DNA of 64,000 nucleotides, from NCBI GenBank assembly GCA_039619475.1, contig CM077115.1:296609756-296673755 (forward strand). The letters run 5' to 3'. Each line of letters starts with the position of its first letter. Position 1 is the first letter of the stretch. Source of the DNA: Icerya purchasi (lineage: Eukaryota > Arthropoda > Insecta > Hemiptera > Monophlebidae). The translations under genes were made by a program, and so were the position numbers. The notes below the pieces were generated by a model, which searched no databases, was not told the origin of the DNA, and was given only the letters and a program-made list of their open reading frames with translations. Positions 1 through 11,225 of the stretch are shown here, in pieces.

Positions 1-185
1 CATTTTTTTTAGCATTGATTCAGTTTATTATACCAATTCTTTGGGGCTTGTTTTAGACCATACATCGCTTTATATAATTTCACTGCATTACTCTCAATAT
101 TAATTCCTCATGGTGGTTTTAAGTAAATTTCATCTTTTAAACCACTATTTAAAAATATTTCCTCTATATCGACATGTGTTATTGT
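1..185 (-). pseudogene. Ty1/copia reverse-transcriptase fragment
   Basis: The reverse strand encodes VDIEEIFLNSGLKDEIYLKP, then a stop, then NAVKLYKAMYGLKQAPKNWY. This is the copia-type RT core: the first catalytic Asp in (V/M)D(V/I)xxAFLNG, the EIYMKQP element and the YGLKQxPxxW element. The Ala of AFLNG is Ile here, and TGA interrupts the frame after KPP. It is cut by the left edge of the window. No LTR is visible. Confidence 0.8.
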
Positions 186-239
186 TGTAAATAAAAAAAA
201 AATATTTAAATAAAGTTAAAGTCAATAGTGAACCAGTTA

Positions 240-1290
240 CCTTATATATTTAGGCTCTTGGGACGCGCCGAAAGCTTGAAATTTTTGAAAAAAAAAATTT
301 TTTTTTCAGGGCATGATATCAATGGACCGAAACCGAATTTAATCTTCTTAACGAAAAATTGACGAAAAGTTCAAAACACTGCAAAAAATGACGTTGCCCC
401 GTTTTTAGCGCCGAAAGTATTATAGCTAAAAATTTTGAACACGGTTAAAAATATGCGCATCTCCGTATATTTATCTAGTTCGGAACATCGGGGTTTCCAA
501 CTTTAAAACTAGGCCCTCGGGACACCAAAAACTCAACATTTTTGAAAAATTCTCTTTTTTTCACGAGCATGTGATATATTGATTGCAAGATCGCTGTTTT
601 TGTAAGAAACGAAACTGTATTTTATTTTTTTAACGAAATTTTTCGAGATGGCGACAATTTTAAACAAGTTCGGTCAAGCATAATGATTCATGCGCTAAGA
701 ATTCCGTATGTTGAGTTTAAGATAATTATAATTTACATTTACATAATACAAGTGCAAAACCAAGAAACCTGATTTTTCGAGCCGCAAAGAAGGAAAGACA
801 TGTAATTTTTCCAGTTTTTCTTCAGCTTCAAAAATTTACTTAAGGAAATGGAATACGGGTTCGTTCTCGACAAATAGCCATGTTTCCAACGACATATCAC
901 ACGCCCGGGGAAAAAAAATATTTCTTCAAAAATGTTGATCTTTCGGTGCCCCGAGAGCCTAATTTTAAAGTTGAAAACCCCGATGTTCCAAACCAAAGAA
1001 ATATATGGAGATTCGCATATTGTTAACCTTGCTCAAAATCTTTAGCTATAACGCTTGCTGCGCTAAAAGGGGGGAAACGTCGTTTTTCGCGCTTTTTTGA
1101 ATTTTTCGTCAACTTCCAAATTTTGTTAAGAAAATGAAATTCGGTGGTCGATCGATATCATGTCCTGAAAAAAATATATTACTTTTCAAAAATGTCAAGC
1201 TTTCATCGTCCTGAGGGTCTAAATATAAAGTTGTAAGTTTTCGTATAAAGTTGTCCTTTATGCATATATTTGAGATACGTTTTGGTTTCC
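240..1290. repeat. Large imperfect palindrome made of four related subunits
   Basis: The segment 245-715 reads as the approximate reverse complement of 735-1275. Examples: GGAACATCGGGGTTTCCAAC at 481-500 mirrors GTTGAAAACCCCGATGTTCC near 971-990; the motif 'gctaaaaattttgaacacgg' at 425 mirrors 'ccttgctcaaaatctttagc' at 1026. Within each arm two diverged direct subunits can be seen, each with a CTCGGGAC-like start, a TTTTTGAAAA stretch and a CATGATAT/CATGTGATAT core. The short open frames at 739-996 and 1109-1294 lie in the arms and are not genes. Likely a fold-back type mobile element or part of one. Confidence 0.75.
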
Positions 1291-1309
1291 TCAACTTTTT
1301 TACTCGAGC

Positions 1310-1700
1310 TATTGCTTACATGAACATCTTTTTTTTTGCTGCTTTTGGACCTAAAGTCTGTATAATTTTTTAATTCTATGAAAGAGCTTCCGCATTTTGT
1401 TTTATATTTTGAATTGAACTTTTAAAGAGTTATCTGATGATGAGTTATGAATTTTTAAGTGATTTTTGAAGTCGTTTTAAATTCCATATCATATATTTTT
1501 GACGGTTTTTTGCGCCCAGGGTAATCGGTTAGCGTGAAGTTATAGATTGTTTCAAAAAAAATTATAATTGTAATTTTTGATCCAATTTTTAAGTTTATAA
1601 GTCAAACCGTTCATCAATTACTGATTTTTATTTGATATTTTTGTCGTTTCTGAACCGTCTTATTAAGATTCAGTAAGTTATCTGCGTACGAAGTTCTAAA
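1310..1700 (+). repeat. Fragment shared (inverted) with 6360-6690 and, in the same orientation, with 18720-18980
   Basis: Includes GCCCAGGGTAATCGGTTAGC, GTCGTTTCTGAACCGTCTTA and a stretch about AAAGAGTTATCTGATGATGA. The same blocks appear reverse-complemented inside the element at 5912-6957 and in this orientation inside the element at 18492-19435, so this is an older internal fragment of that family without the element ends. Confidence 0.7.
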
Positions 1701-1736
1701 AACGTTTATGCACTTCGACATAGAGGCACCGACGTA

Positions 1737-3081
1737 CACGGCGGGGCAGATATAACGGACGGTTTTTAAAATGCCGTTACTCTATTGAAAATAAAGATAG
1801 GAGAATGATTCACGTGTTTTCGAGTAGGGTAGACGATGCAGTTTTGTTCCAGTTGCATTTCATCATCATGACGAAGTGGTCGGCTGAACACCGCGCGTTC
1901 ACGCTAGAAACGTATTTTAAGTGTAACGAGTCGGCTGTAGTAACGCTAAGCGTGATTCAAAAACATTTCAATATTCCACCGAGAAAACTGCTACCTTCGC
2001 AAAATACGATACTTCAGTGGGTGAATAACATTCGAGGAACCGAGTCGGCATTAGAAACCCCACTTCCTGGAAAAGTATGTTTGTACCAAGGAGAAGGTGG
2101 AAGAAGTGAAAATGGCGATCATCAAGAGTCCTCCAGGTCGGTCGGCGCATAAACACGTTCGTTCTCTCGATATTTCGGCCCGCACAATGCGGAGAATTCT
2201 TCACGAGGACCTTAGTTTTCATCCGTATAAAATTTTAATTAGCCAGGAGTTGAAAGATACCGATTTTGCAGCTCGAAAATTATTCGCAAACGTGATGCTC
2301 GAGAAACTCGACTCTGGTGAGATTCCGCTTGATTGTTTGATGATTTCTGACCAAGCTTATTTTCATCTTTCGGGCGTTGTAAACAAACAAAACTGCCGTT
2401 ATTGATCAGATACCAACCAACAGATTATTCACCAAGAACCGCTGCATTCGCCCAAGGTCACAATGTGGGCAGGGCTTTCCAAATTTGGGATAATCAGACT
2501 TTATTTTTTTAACGGAACTGTCAATACCGAGTGTTATGTTGAAATGATTGAAAGCTTTGTCATTCCGGAATTGACAAAAAAGTGTAAATACAGTCGAGCA
2601 TGGTTCCAGCAGGATGGCGCTACATGCCATACTTCAAATATCACATTGGATGTGGTAAAAAATCATTTCAAGCGCAGAATCATGTCGCGCGGTACTCCAA
2701 TTCTGTGGCCGCCACGTTCTCTGGACCTCTCCGTCTGCAACGATTTTCTCTGCGGATACTTAAAATCGGTGGTCTACAACGGCAAGCCACGTGACCTTGA
2801 ACATTACCAAGCAAATATACATTGAGAAATAGCCGCCATATCACGCGAAATGTTAAACAAAGTATTCGCAAACTTTGCCACGTGATTAGAACAATGTCAG
2901 AAACTAGATCGTAGGCATTTGAGCTCGGTAATTTTTTCCACGTGAATTTTTTTATCGACTGTTACCTACACTTAAATTTGACGAAATATGGAATATCCTG
3001 ACGTATTTGGTTTTGTATTTAATTGGTTTTTGTAGCGTACAGCGTTAAAATAAAATCATCCGTTACATCTGCCCCACCCTG
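1737..3081 (+). mobile_element. Tc1/mariner-superfamily transposon with TIRs and TA flanks
   Basis: Left end CACGGCGGGGCAGATATAAC and right end (reverse complement) CAGGGTGGGGCAGATGTAAC are near-matching terminal inverted repeats, each flanked by TA, the standard target duplication. Total 1345 bp, normal for the superfamily. It contains one decayed transposase on the plus strand. Spacing between the second catalytic Asp and the expected third acidic position is 41 residues by my count, pointing to the DD41D lineage. Confidence 0.88.
1805..2945 (+). pseudogene. Broken Tc1/mariner transposase (DD41D-like)
   Basis: N-terminal helix-turn-helix region starts around MTKWSAEHRAFTLETYF at 1868, with VIQKHFNIPPR and ILQWVNNIR. 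A frameshift near 2075-2095 moves the reading to the next frame (RTMRRILHEDLSFHPYKI). TGA at 2403 replaces a Trp codon in RYxSDTN. The core then continues with HSPKVTMWAG, AWFQQDGATCHTS and WPPRSLDLSVCNDFL; another TGA is at 2823, followed by EIAAISREMLNKVFANF. Catalytic triad: the first Asp (MISDQA) and the second (QQDG) remain, the third expected Asp (SVCD) reads Asn, with Asp one residue later. SDEA is SDQA. Not functional. Confidence 0.85.
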
Positions 3082-3344
3082 TATATATAGCTTTTCAATT
3101 GGAGGTAGAGGGGTCAAATCTGAAATTTTCATGATTTTTTTTAAAGCAAAATAAAACAGTAGGTCGTTTTATGTTATTATATTATATTATTATTTATTAT
3201 ATTAAATAAAACAATCTTATTTCATTCTCTGCTTGAATTTTTATACAATAATATTAATATAATAATATATTAAGAATGTAATTTTAAATTTAAAATTGAA
3301 TCGTTTATGTCTTATTGCCATCTTATTTAAAATTTCTTTAGAAT

Positions 3345-4600
3345 CTAGTTTTACCGCCGGGTCACGATGAATGCTCATAAAAGTAAGACCAATGTTTTTT
3401 CGTCACCCATTCGATTCTTAATATAGGTTCTTAATTAGAGAAACATCTTTCGGGGGTCGCAATGGACACTGGAAGTGTGGTTAATATAATAAGAAGCTTT
3501 TTTATCAAAGGAAAAAACTGTTCATTACAATGATCAATAGCTTCTACAACCGTGATAGATTTTCGCGTAGCAGATTTCCAGTGACTGTGCGGCATCTCAT
3601 ATTCACTTAGAAATATCGTGCCTTCATTTTCACCGAGAAATGATTGTACTATTTTTTTCAGTTTTTCTTGTGTGCTAGAGTCACATTACTGGTCTTCTCA
3701 GGTAGAAACATTTGAATCCCTTCGATCGTTTCTTTATGTGGTTTAAGGCGAACATCGAGTTCTGTAATGACACGGTCAACAAAGAGGTCAAATACATTTC
3801 GGCAATAATATATTTGGGCAGTTTCTCCTGGTACATTACTACTCTGGGTTTGCTTTCTGTTCGTTCTTGGAACAACTATGTCATTAGAACTTATCTGCTT
3901 TGCTTGCTTGAAAAGGACTGCGAATTGAATTTCATTCCGAATATTTTGTAAAATCGTTTTTATAGCTTTTGCATAACTACATGTGTTGGTCAAATCGATA
4001 TAATTGCTTTGTTTAGGCGTGTTGTATATGAGAAAATTTTTCTCAATATAACTAGCGACACAACAAACTAGCTATTTTCTATGGCGGTTTGTAGTCTGTA
4101 TGCTTGAGCGGCGACATCCCTACCAGCAACTTCTTGCAATTCCTTTAAGTGTTGCGCATATTAAGGGAATCATTTGTGCAAACCGTTCTACAGCCGCATG
4201 CTTTTCGGTTTACCGTATCTCACAAAAAGAAATAAACGTTGAATGAGATGAATTAATCTGATCAGTAATTTTCTTCAAAATGTTATCTCGAAGTGAAAAT
4301 TGTCGAAAAAAGTTTATTGCACGTTTTATGATCCCTACACAGTAAGTATCCCACATGAATATGCTAGAATCAAGTAGAGAATCAGTGCACGAATTGCGTT
4401 CTCGGGTATTTCCCTACGATTATTGTTCTCGCGCCTCGTAATCTACCGCTCAGTACTGCAGCGCCATCAAAGCCTTGTCTAATGAATTTATCTATATTCA
4501 AGTTATAGGATAAGAGATGCATTATAATTGTCGTCGCCAATGTTTGAGCTGAAAAATCTTCTACGTAGATAAATTCAAGAAAATCCTCCCGGATAACTGA
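3345..4600 (-). pseudogene. hAT-superfamily transposase relic (DUF4371/ZMYM1-like)
   Basis: On the reverse strand, in broken frames: EDFSAQTLATTIIMHLLSYN and RQGFDGAAVLSG near 4570-4460 (the family GQGYDGAxxMSG motif), HLKELQEVA...IENS near 4150-4070, the open segment 3658-3993 with RNVFDLFVDRVITELDVR, and the C-terminal dimerisation motif LPVSIATPERCFSN near 3455. This is the order of a hAT transposase with DUF4371 and hATC regions. Several frameshifts and stops; ends not located. It is distinct from the hAT element at 30.9 kb. Confidence 0.75.
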
Positions 4601-5911
4601 TTATTCAAATGAGCAATCTACATATCATAAACCATTTTTACTACATATTATTTGCGCATATTTAAAATATCGCTTTCAATTGCACTTAAACTGCTTTTTA
4701 AATATTATTTTAATAAACTTTGTCCATACTCAGTATTAACATCCTGGAGAGCTTAATCAGTAATCCGAAGTAATGGAGCTCATAATACCACAAACACTTT
4801 TACGTAGTAAAAGAGCCTAATAAAAGAACAGCTTTACAAATATCATTATTTATTTTATTACCAGATAATATAACAGTTTACTATTCGAACAAATGATTTT
4901 AAAATTATCGTATGTTTTATTCAATTGATTTTTGTTTTTTTTTAAACAAAAAACTAAAAATTTGTAAATCTCTTCTTACAAAGATGTAACAAAAAATAAA
5001 TCTCCAAATTTCTCGTAATATATTGCTATTAGTTTTATCTTTTTTTTGTTGTTTTTTTTTTTTTTTTTTTGAAAAAGTTTTGAAGGATATTTAAATTCCT
5101 CTATGTCCCCTTTTCCAGCTACGGTTCAAGCTACTTCATTTAACCTTAAATTTTTTCTGAAACTTTAATTACATATTTCGATTTCAAGCTTAAATCATTG
5201 TATTTCACTTTAGTAGTGCTTGATGATTAACATGTGTGTTACGAGCGAACGTGATTACTATTCCATAACAATGTAACAAAGTTTAACATTCTCAGTATTT
5301 CACTATACCATTTTTTCTCAAGTATTTATTGTTAATAACAAACAACTCTACTTGTATTTTGCTTAAAAGTAATTCAGTCACATTTCAATGCAAAAATTTA
5401 GGAAGTCGTTGCTTTCAGTCCAATTCTAAAATAGATGACAAATTTTATATTGCTTTAATCGCTTTAAATTTCGAATAATTTTTTTTCATATTTTTTACTA
5501 TTAACTTTCTTAAAGGTACTCAAAAAATTACATCTGTAGAACGTTGCAATTTTAAGGAAATTTTAAAGATTGCAATTTTTAATTTCACGTAATTGTAAAA
5601 AATTGAGTGGTAAAAATATGTGTTCAAAGTCTATTCGATATGAAAAACTTCGAAATTTAATTTCATTTTAGAGGCCAAAAAATTACAATTTCGAACCAAT
5701 ATTATAATTTAATAAAATCGGTCCAAAACAAATTTAATTCGCACAGGCTGAGCATTCCGTACATATTTATTTCTTACTTTTTCCATGTGTTATAATATTT
5801 TTTATTGCACAATAGTATGTAAAGAATTTTATACGTAATATTACATCAGATTCTGGTTCGTTCATTTTTACGTAATGTTTTATAATTATTTTTAATTATA
5901 CATATTAACTA
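4601..5911. other. AT-rich stretch without recognisable features
   Basis: No frame of interest and no repeat family that recurs elsewhere in the window. Contains a T-run at about 5050-5070. Nothing supports a gene here. Confidence 0.5.
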
Positions 5912-6957
5912 GCTGACCCGGCGAACTTCGTACCGCCACAGAAACAATAAATTTTATGTTAACTTATTAGCTGAATTAAATTTAGTTTTTTATTAAGAAA
6001 AAATTAATACTCAAAATGAATTAAGTTCAATAAATGTGCAAAAACCAAAAAGACAAATATTTTAATTACATTGAAATGAATGGTAATTCACGTGACAGCA
6101 AGACATTATTCATCTTAATAACAAAAATCAGTATAAATTTATATTAAAAATTTAAAGTAAATTACTTTGGAAACATGTTTTTTTTTCGGGTTATATCATC
6201 AGCTAACAACACAGAGTACACACTCAATTTATATACTTTATTAAATAGAGTGTGTACTCTATGCAGTTAGCTGATGATGGGCTATACACGAAAAAACCGT
6301 GTTTCTAATGATCTCTAATTTTTTTAAGATTCCGTACACACTATAAAATATGGGACTCTAATAAGATAGTTCAGAAACGACAAAAATATTTATTTCTACA
6401 ATAGTTCGGAAACGGTTTGACTTATCGCAATTGGATCATAAATTACAATTAAACTTCTATCTGTGACAATCTACAACTTTAATCTGAGCGATTACCCTGG
6501 GCGACAAAAAACCGTCTAGAATATGTAATATGGAATTTAGAACAACCTCAAAAATACCCTTAAAAAAATCGTAATTCGTCACTAGATAACCCTTTAAAAG
6601 CGGAATTCAAAATATAAAACAAAAAACCCTTTCATAAAATTCAAAAATTACGGTTAAAAAATTATTTAAACCCCCCTTTTGGACCAAAAACGGCAAAAAA
6701 AAAAAATGAATTTTCTTCATAAATATTTTCTTTACTTCGTACTCAGCTATCCGGAGCGGAGACAAATTTAACAAATCAAAGATCATAAAAATCGATCCAG
6801 CCATCCTTGAAACATTTTGTAGTGGACCGAATTGTGAATCTAAACCATTCTTGAATCCACTTGAATACACAAAAAATTTCATCAAAATCGGTCCAGCCGT
6901 TTAGGAGGAGTTCAGTCACAAACACACACACATAGAAGAATTATATATATAAAGATA
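5912..6957 (+). mobile_element. Interspersed element family R2, full-length-looking copy
   Basis: Starts CTAGCTGACCCGGCGAACTT and ends after CGGTCCAGCCGTTTAGGAGG, an (AC)n stretch and ATATATAAAGATAAGA. The same start and end occur reverse-complemented at 18492-19435, which gives the element boundaries independently. It has no terminal inverted repeats and no long ORF; the tail plus long target duplication (see the 18492 copy) suggest a retroposed, non-autonomous element, but the class is not established. It contains an internal hairpin at about 6190-6300. Confidence 0.75.
6190..6300. repeat. Hairpin inside the R2 element
   Basis: ATCATCAGCTAACAACACAG plus AGTACACACTC on the left is mirrored by GAGTGTGTACTC and CAGTTAGCTGATGATGGGCT on the right, with a loop of about 25 nt. 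Related hairpins are at 19075-19185 and 56200-56332. Confidence 0.75.
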
Positions 6958-7773
6958 AGATGTATTTTTCTCGCAACTGTTTTCATTTAAACCAGACATT
7001 CTATAAAAATTATAAAATGTGTCTTAATTTAATTTTTCCGAACAAAAAGACTACAAGATAAGACAGAAGAGTAAAAACATCATTTATCATTATTAAATGC
7101 ATTATTATTTACAGAAATTTCAGATTTTTTTGGTTAGAAATTGCGGAAATAAAGGAGAGGATCTTCTACTTTTCTACATATTACTTTTGAAATATCTGAA
7201 AAATGACGCAGTGGACAGTAATATATATATACGTAGATTTCATATTTGTGTCAAAGATAATTGCCAGCAAATCACAGGAATCAGAACAATACATTTTTCC
7301 CATAATGGTTTTATTTGTATCATTACGATACGGAACTCCAAATAAACGATTTATTAAAAAAATATTTGTCAATATTGCTATGATTTTAATTCAAAAATCA
7401 ATTTATACCGAAACTATTTGCATCGAAATTTGCATAAAAAGTTCAATTGACTTAAAGATAAGCACCTGAATTAAGTACAGATACCGCATTTTTAATAAAA
7501 ATATTTTTATCGCAAATAATATACTGCAAATATTCACAAAAAGAAAATTAAGGGGTAGAAAAAATTCATTAGAAGCAGTAAAATATCTATGAAAATAAAG
7601 TGAGTTCCATATATCCTTAATAAAATATCATGGATTGTGTAATTTTACTTTTCATAATGCATTTAAAGATGTCTAATACATGTGATGAAAGTAGCGGCAG
7701 CTTCAGTCCTTTCCCCTGCCGTTTTTACTTTCCTAGATCATTTGTACCTAATTCGATTATATATACCATATAT
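6958..7773. other. Unannotated AT-rich DNA with a SINE-tail scrap
   Basis: No gene seen. At about 7603-7650 the text AGTTCCATATATCCTTAATA followed by a near-match of TATCATGGATT resembles the tail of the SINE at 12815-13080 (GTCCCATATATCCTTGATAA), so a truncated SINE copy is likely. ORFs at 7097-7469 overlap on both strands and show no family signature. Confidence 0.5.
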
Positions 7774-8157
7774 ATTAATTACAACGTAATTCTTAGGCTA
7801 CCCCCCATTTGAAAAAATGTCCCAAAAAAATTTCCCAGAAAAATGTCCCAATTTTATGTAACGTTTGTTATATTTTATAGGATTTTTGTTATTGTTATTT
7901 AAAAAATGCCACAATTTTATGTAATGAAATATGTAACGAAAAATGTAACGAAAAAATGTCTTATTTTATATAACGGAAGTTAAATGTTAGAATAAGATTT
8001 TTGTGGTTATGTTATTTTTTGTGTGTGTTGATGCCAGTAAGAATTACGTTGTGAATTTTGATCATTTTATACAAAGTATAGAAGAGAAAGAGACATAAAT
8101 GAAAGCAAGAGGGGTCAAGGGGCACAGCCCCTTGCGAGGCCAAAATGGCCGAGTTTA
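7774..8157 (+). repeat. R1 repeat, copy 1
   Basis: Starts ATTAATTACAACGTAATTCT (small hairpin AATTAC/GTAATT), then GGCTACCCCCC, degenerate tandem units of ATGTCCC and AATTTTATGTAACG, and ends with two GC-rich hairpins, AAGGGGCACAGCCCCTT and GGCCAAAATGGCC, followed by GAG and (TA)n. All copies are embedded in (TA)n, suggesting insertion at TA microsatellites. Confidence 0.8.
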
Positions 8158-8185
8158 TATATATATATATATATACACACACATA

Positions 8186-8959
8186 CACTCGACTCGCGAT
8201 TATCCAGACTCTGTATTATGCGGATCGATTTTTCAAAAATAAAAGTCAATAAAAAAAAGAAGAAAAAGCCAAAATGCTTTTATAAAATTCACATCTATAT
8301 CCAGTACATATCTGAATATCTGTTTACATTCGCTGCAAATGAAGATGCTGTGAAATTTTTAAAACTTGATTTCACAAAGACTTTGTGCCCGCAGTTGCGA
8401 AACATTTATCCAACAAACAGTTACCGAGAAAAGCAATCCTTATTCTCGGCAATACTCCACTCCGGCAACTGAGGAGTTACAAGAGGGTGATATAAAGGCA
8501 ATGTTTCTTCTAGCAATCGTTACATCGGTTTGTCAACCTATGGATCAAGGAATCCTAGAGGCCTTAGAAAAATATACATCGACGCCGCCTTCTCACCAGA
8601 CTAATATTAAGCGTAGAAAATGATGAGAACTGTGTCAGGTTGCTTTAAAATCAGTTGATATGCTTGATGTTATCACTTGGTTATCTGAGGGGTGGGAAGA
8701 GATTAATTTTATAGCATTAGTGCGGTTGTATAAAATATTATTAGATCATAAAGTCAGTGATAAATGGGATGAAATTGACAAAGAATGTGATTTGGACAGT
8801 TCAAAAGACAACGAGGAGCTTGTTTCTCTAATAAAAAATATTCCAGGATGTTTTTTCATTTAATTTTCAGTATTTAACCTTGAACTCCGGCGTATCCGGA
8901 TTTTTTGTTATCCGGACCGGCTGGCCGCCCAATTAATTCGGATAGTCGCGAGTCGACTG
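8186..8959 (+). mobile_element. Deleted pogo/Tigger element, copy 1
   Basis: 774 bp between TA dinucleotides, with terminal inverted repeats CACTCGACTCGCGATTATCC (left) and, read from the right end, CAGTCGACTCGCGACTATCC. Internal reading frames keep short pieces of a Tigger/jerky-type transposase: VTSVCQPMDQGILEALEKY (family QPMDQG, with the catalytic Asp) and LDVITWLSEGWEEI. The catalytic core and DNA-binding domain are otherwise mostly missing and frames are broken by stops at 8472 and 8623, so this is a non-autonomous deletion derivative. Confidence 0.85.
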
Positions 8960-9327
8960 TATATATATATATATATATATATATTGCGACGGATTCGGTA
9001 CTTGCAGCGCGATCTGTTAGCGGTGTTCGAATTATAAAATATTTTCTTTGGTTAAATCATTAATTCGTGATTTATCGAACACCGTGTTTTATTCGGCGTA
9101 ATTGCGGTTCGTAGATATCGCAGATGCTTATCGGTTAAAACCAAAATTCCCGTGCGCGGTCGAACGGACAGTTGCGTCAGGATGAGATTGTTCGCGTGTC
9201 TATTGTTGGTAGCGGTCGATAGCGGAGATTACTATATGAGTCCGAGGCGAGTGCGCGCCGTTTAGAAACTGCGCTGAGTAACATTGAGCTGAGAGAAGTT
9301 TTATAAACTCCCGTAAAGGCAAGGTAA
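8960..9327. other. Unrecognised block between Tigger and fold-back element (repeated at 14883-15260)
   Basis: (TA)n, then moderately GC-rich sequence with GCGACGGATTCGGTACTTGC and CGTGCGCGGTCGAACGGACA. No gene, RNA signature or repeat boundary that I can name. GTGACGGATTCGG also occurs near 63934, which may be chance. Confidence 0.4.
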
Positions 9328-11225
9328 GGGTATAGCCGGGTTTATATGGGAAATTTGCCCCCGCGGGTTTTTCGATTTGCATTTGGAGAATCGTTTTGAC
9401 ATTAAATAAAAATATTTCAGCAAAATTTTCAGCTATTTATCTCAAATGGTTTTCAAGTATTTCAAAAAAATCTCGTTTTCTATTTTTTTTTTTTTTTTCA
9501 ATAGTAAAAATCAAAATAAATGAATAGAGATTTTTTGCCCAATTCTTAGGAGTAAAAGACATAAAAACTATAAATCTCAGGTCGAAAGCCGATTTTTAAG
9601 GGCAGAAATAAAATTAAAATCAGTTTTTTGACTGCGTTTTTGAAAAGTGTCGACCGACAAATTTTGTCAGAAAATGTCTTTTTTACTCCTTTACACTCAG
9701 GAATTTTTTCATTTTTTTTTTTGAAGTGGTGGAACATAATGAAAAAAAATAAAAACCAATTTTTTCTGCTTCAAAATATCGTGTTTAAACATACCAAAAC
9801 TTTTTTGCTGGCAGAGAAATATATAGAAAATAATTTTTCAACTGAAAGTATACATTTTACTCATAAAAATATTTAGAAAATTAAGAAATTGATGTTAAAA
9901 AGTTTTTTTTTTTCATGCAAAAGTTCATTGGAATAAAAAAGATATAATTTTTCTGTGCTATTAGCCATAATAATTTTACATTGTTAAGTAGATAGAAGTT
10001 AGTAATAATAATATATAATAATTATCGTAGTTTCTAAAACAAAGCATATTTCGAATTTTGCATTAAGAAGTGCGTACATCAATTTTTTTCAGAAGTCTCA
10101 AAACTTACAGAGGTTAAATACTAAGTATTGTTTACGTAAATCAAATAATAATATAGGTGTTATAATTTCATTGATGTAATTGTATTTATGTATCCATTTT
10201 TTTCATCAAGGGTTATACTCTGTCAAACAATAGTTTTAACAACTCGTTGGAAATTACTCCGTATTTCAATGTGTAGGCACATAATAACGGGGTTCGTGTA
10301 TAATATTTTCAGAATATTTCTCTTTTCATAATAAAATTAATTCTATCTTCATAATAAAGAAATCATTAACTGCCGACTGATGATGACCTGTAATTGCTCA
10401 GTGAAAAATTTTCCGTTCGATGACTGACGCTGCAAACTAATACTCAAAATCGGGTTACATTCGTTTAAGCAGCAACCACTATAGAGAAAAAATAGTTCTG
10501 AAAGTTCCAGTAGATGGCGCTAGCGAGTTAATCTAGCACTGACTTTAATGAATTTCTGAAAACAACAGAAATCAAAATAAGAGATACCAAGATTTTAAAA
10601 ATTTTTTAACGTAAATTCAAAAATTTTTAATGCCTTTAATTATTTAAAGAAGAGTATTTCTTAATTTTCTAAATATTTTTATGAGTAAAATGTATATTTT
10701 CAGTTGAAAAATTATTTTATTTTCTGTATATTTCTCTACCAACAAAAAAGTTTTGGTTTGTTTAAACACGATATTTTGAAAAAAAGTTAGTCTTTATTTT
10801 TTTTCATTATGTTCCACCACTTCAAAAAAAAATGAAAAAATTCCTGAGTGTAAAGGAGTAAAAAAGAAGACATTTTCTGACAAAATTTGCCGGTGGACAC
10901 TTTTCAAAAACGCGGTCAAAAAATTGATTTTAATTTTATTTCTGTTCTTAAAAATCCGCTTTCGACCTGAGATTCATAGTAATAGTATATTTTTATGTCT
11001 TTTACTCCTAAGAATTAGGAAAAAAATCGCTATTCGTTTATTTTAAATTTTACTATTAAAAAAAAGAATAAAATCAAAAAACGACCTTTTTTTAAATACT
11101 CGAAAACCGTTTTGAGATATATAACTGAAAATTTGGCTGAATTATTTTTATTTGATGTCAAAACTATTACCCAAGATCGAAAAACCCGCGGGGACAAATT
11201 TCCCATATAAACCCGGCTATACCCT
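9328..11225. mobile_element. 1.9-kb fold-back element, copy 1
   Basis: Starts GGGTATAGCCGGGTTTATAT and ends with its reverse complement (ATATAAACCCGGCTATACCC). The arms, about 9328-9895 and 10650-11225 (near 570 bp each), pair through their length with scattered mismatches, e.g. CTTAGGAGTAAAAGACATAA against a mirrored CTCCTAAGAATTAGG and the mirrored TATGTTCCACCACTTC. A spacer of about 750 bp has no ORF of note. Flanking trinucleotides TAA and TTT do not give a clean target duplication. Open frames at 9546-9876 in the arm are mirror artefacts. Confidence 0.82.

Noticed and set aside
7097..7469. Overlapping ORFs on both strands as a small membrane protein
   Set aside because: Low-complexity, AT-driven frames without motif or splice context.
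8218..8863. Host jerky/CENP-B-like gene (also 14066-14786)
   Set aside because: The frames lie within TIRs flanked by TA and are fragments with stops, so it is a transposon relic.
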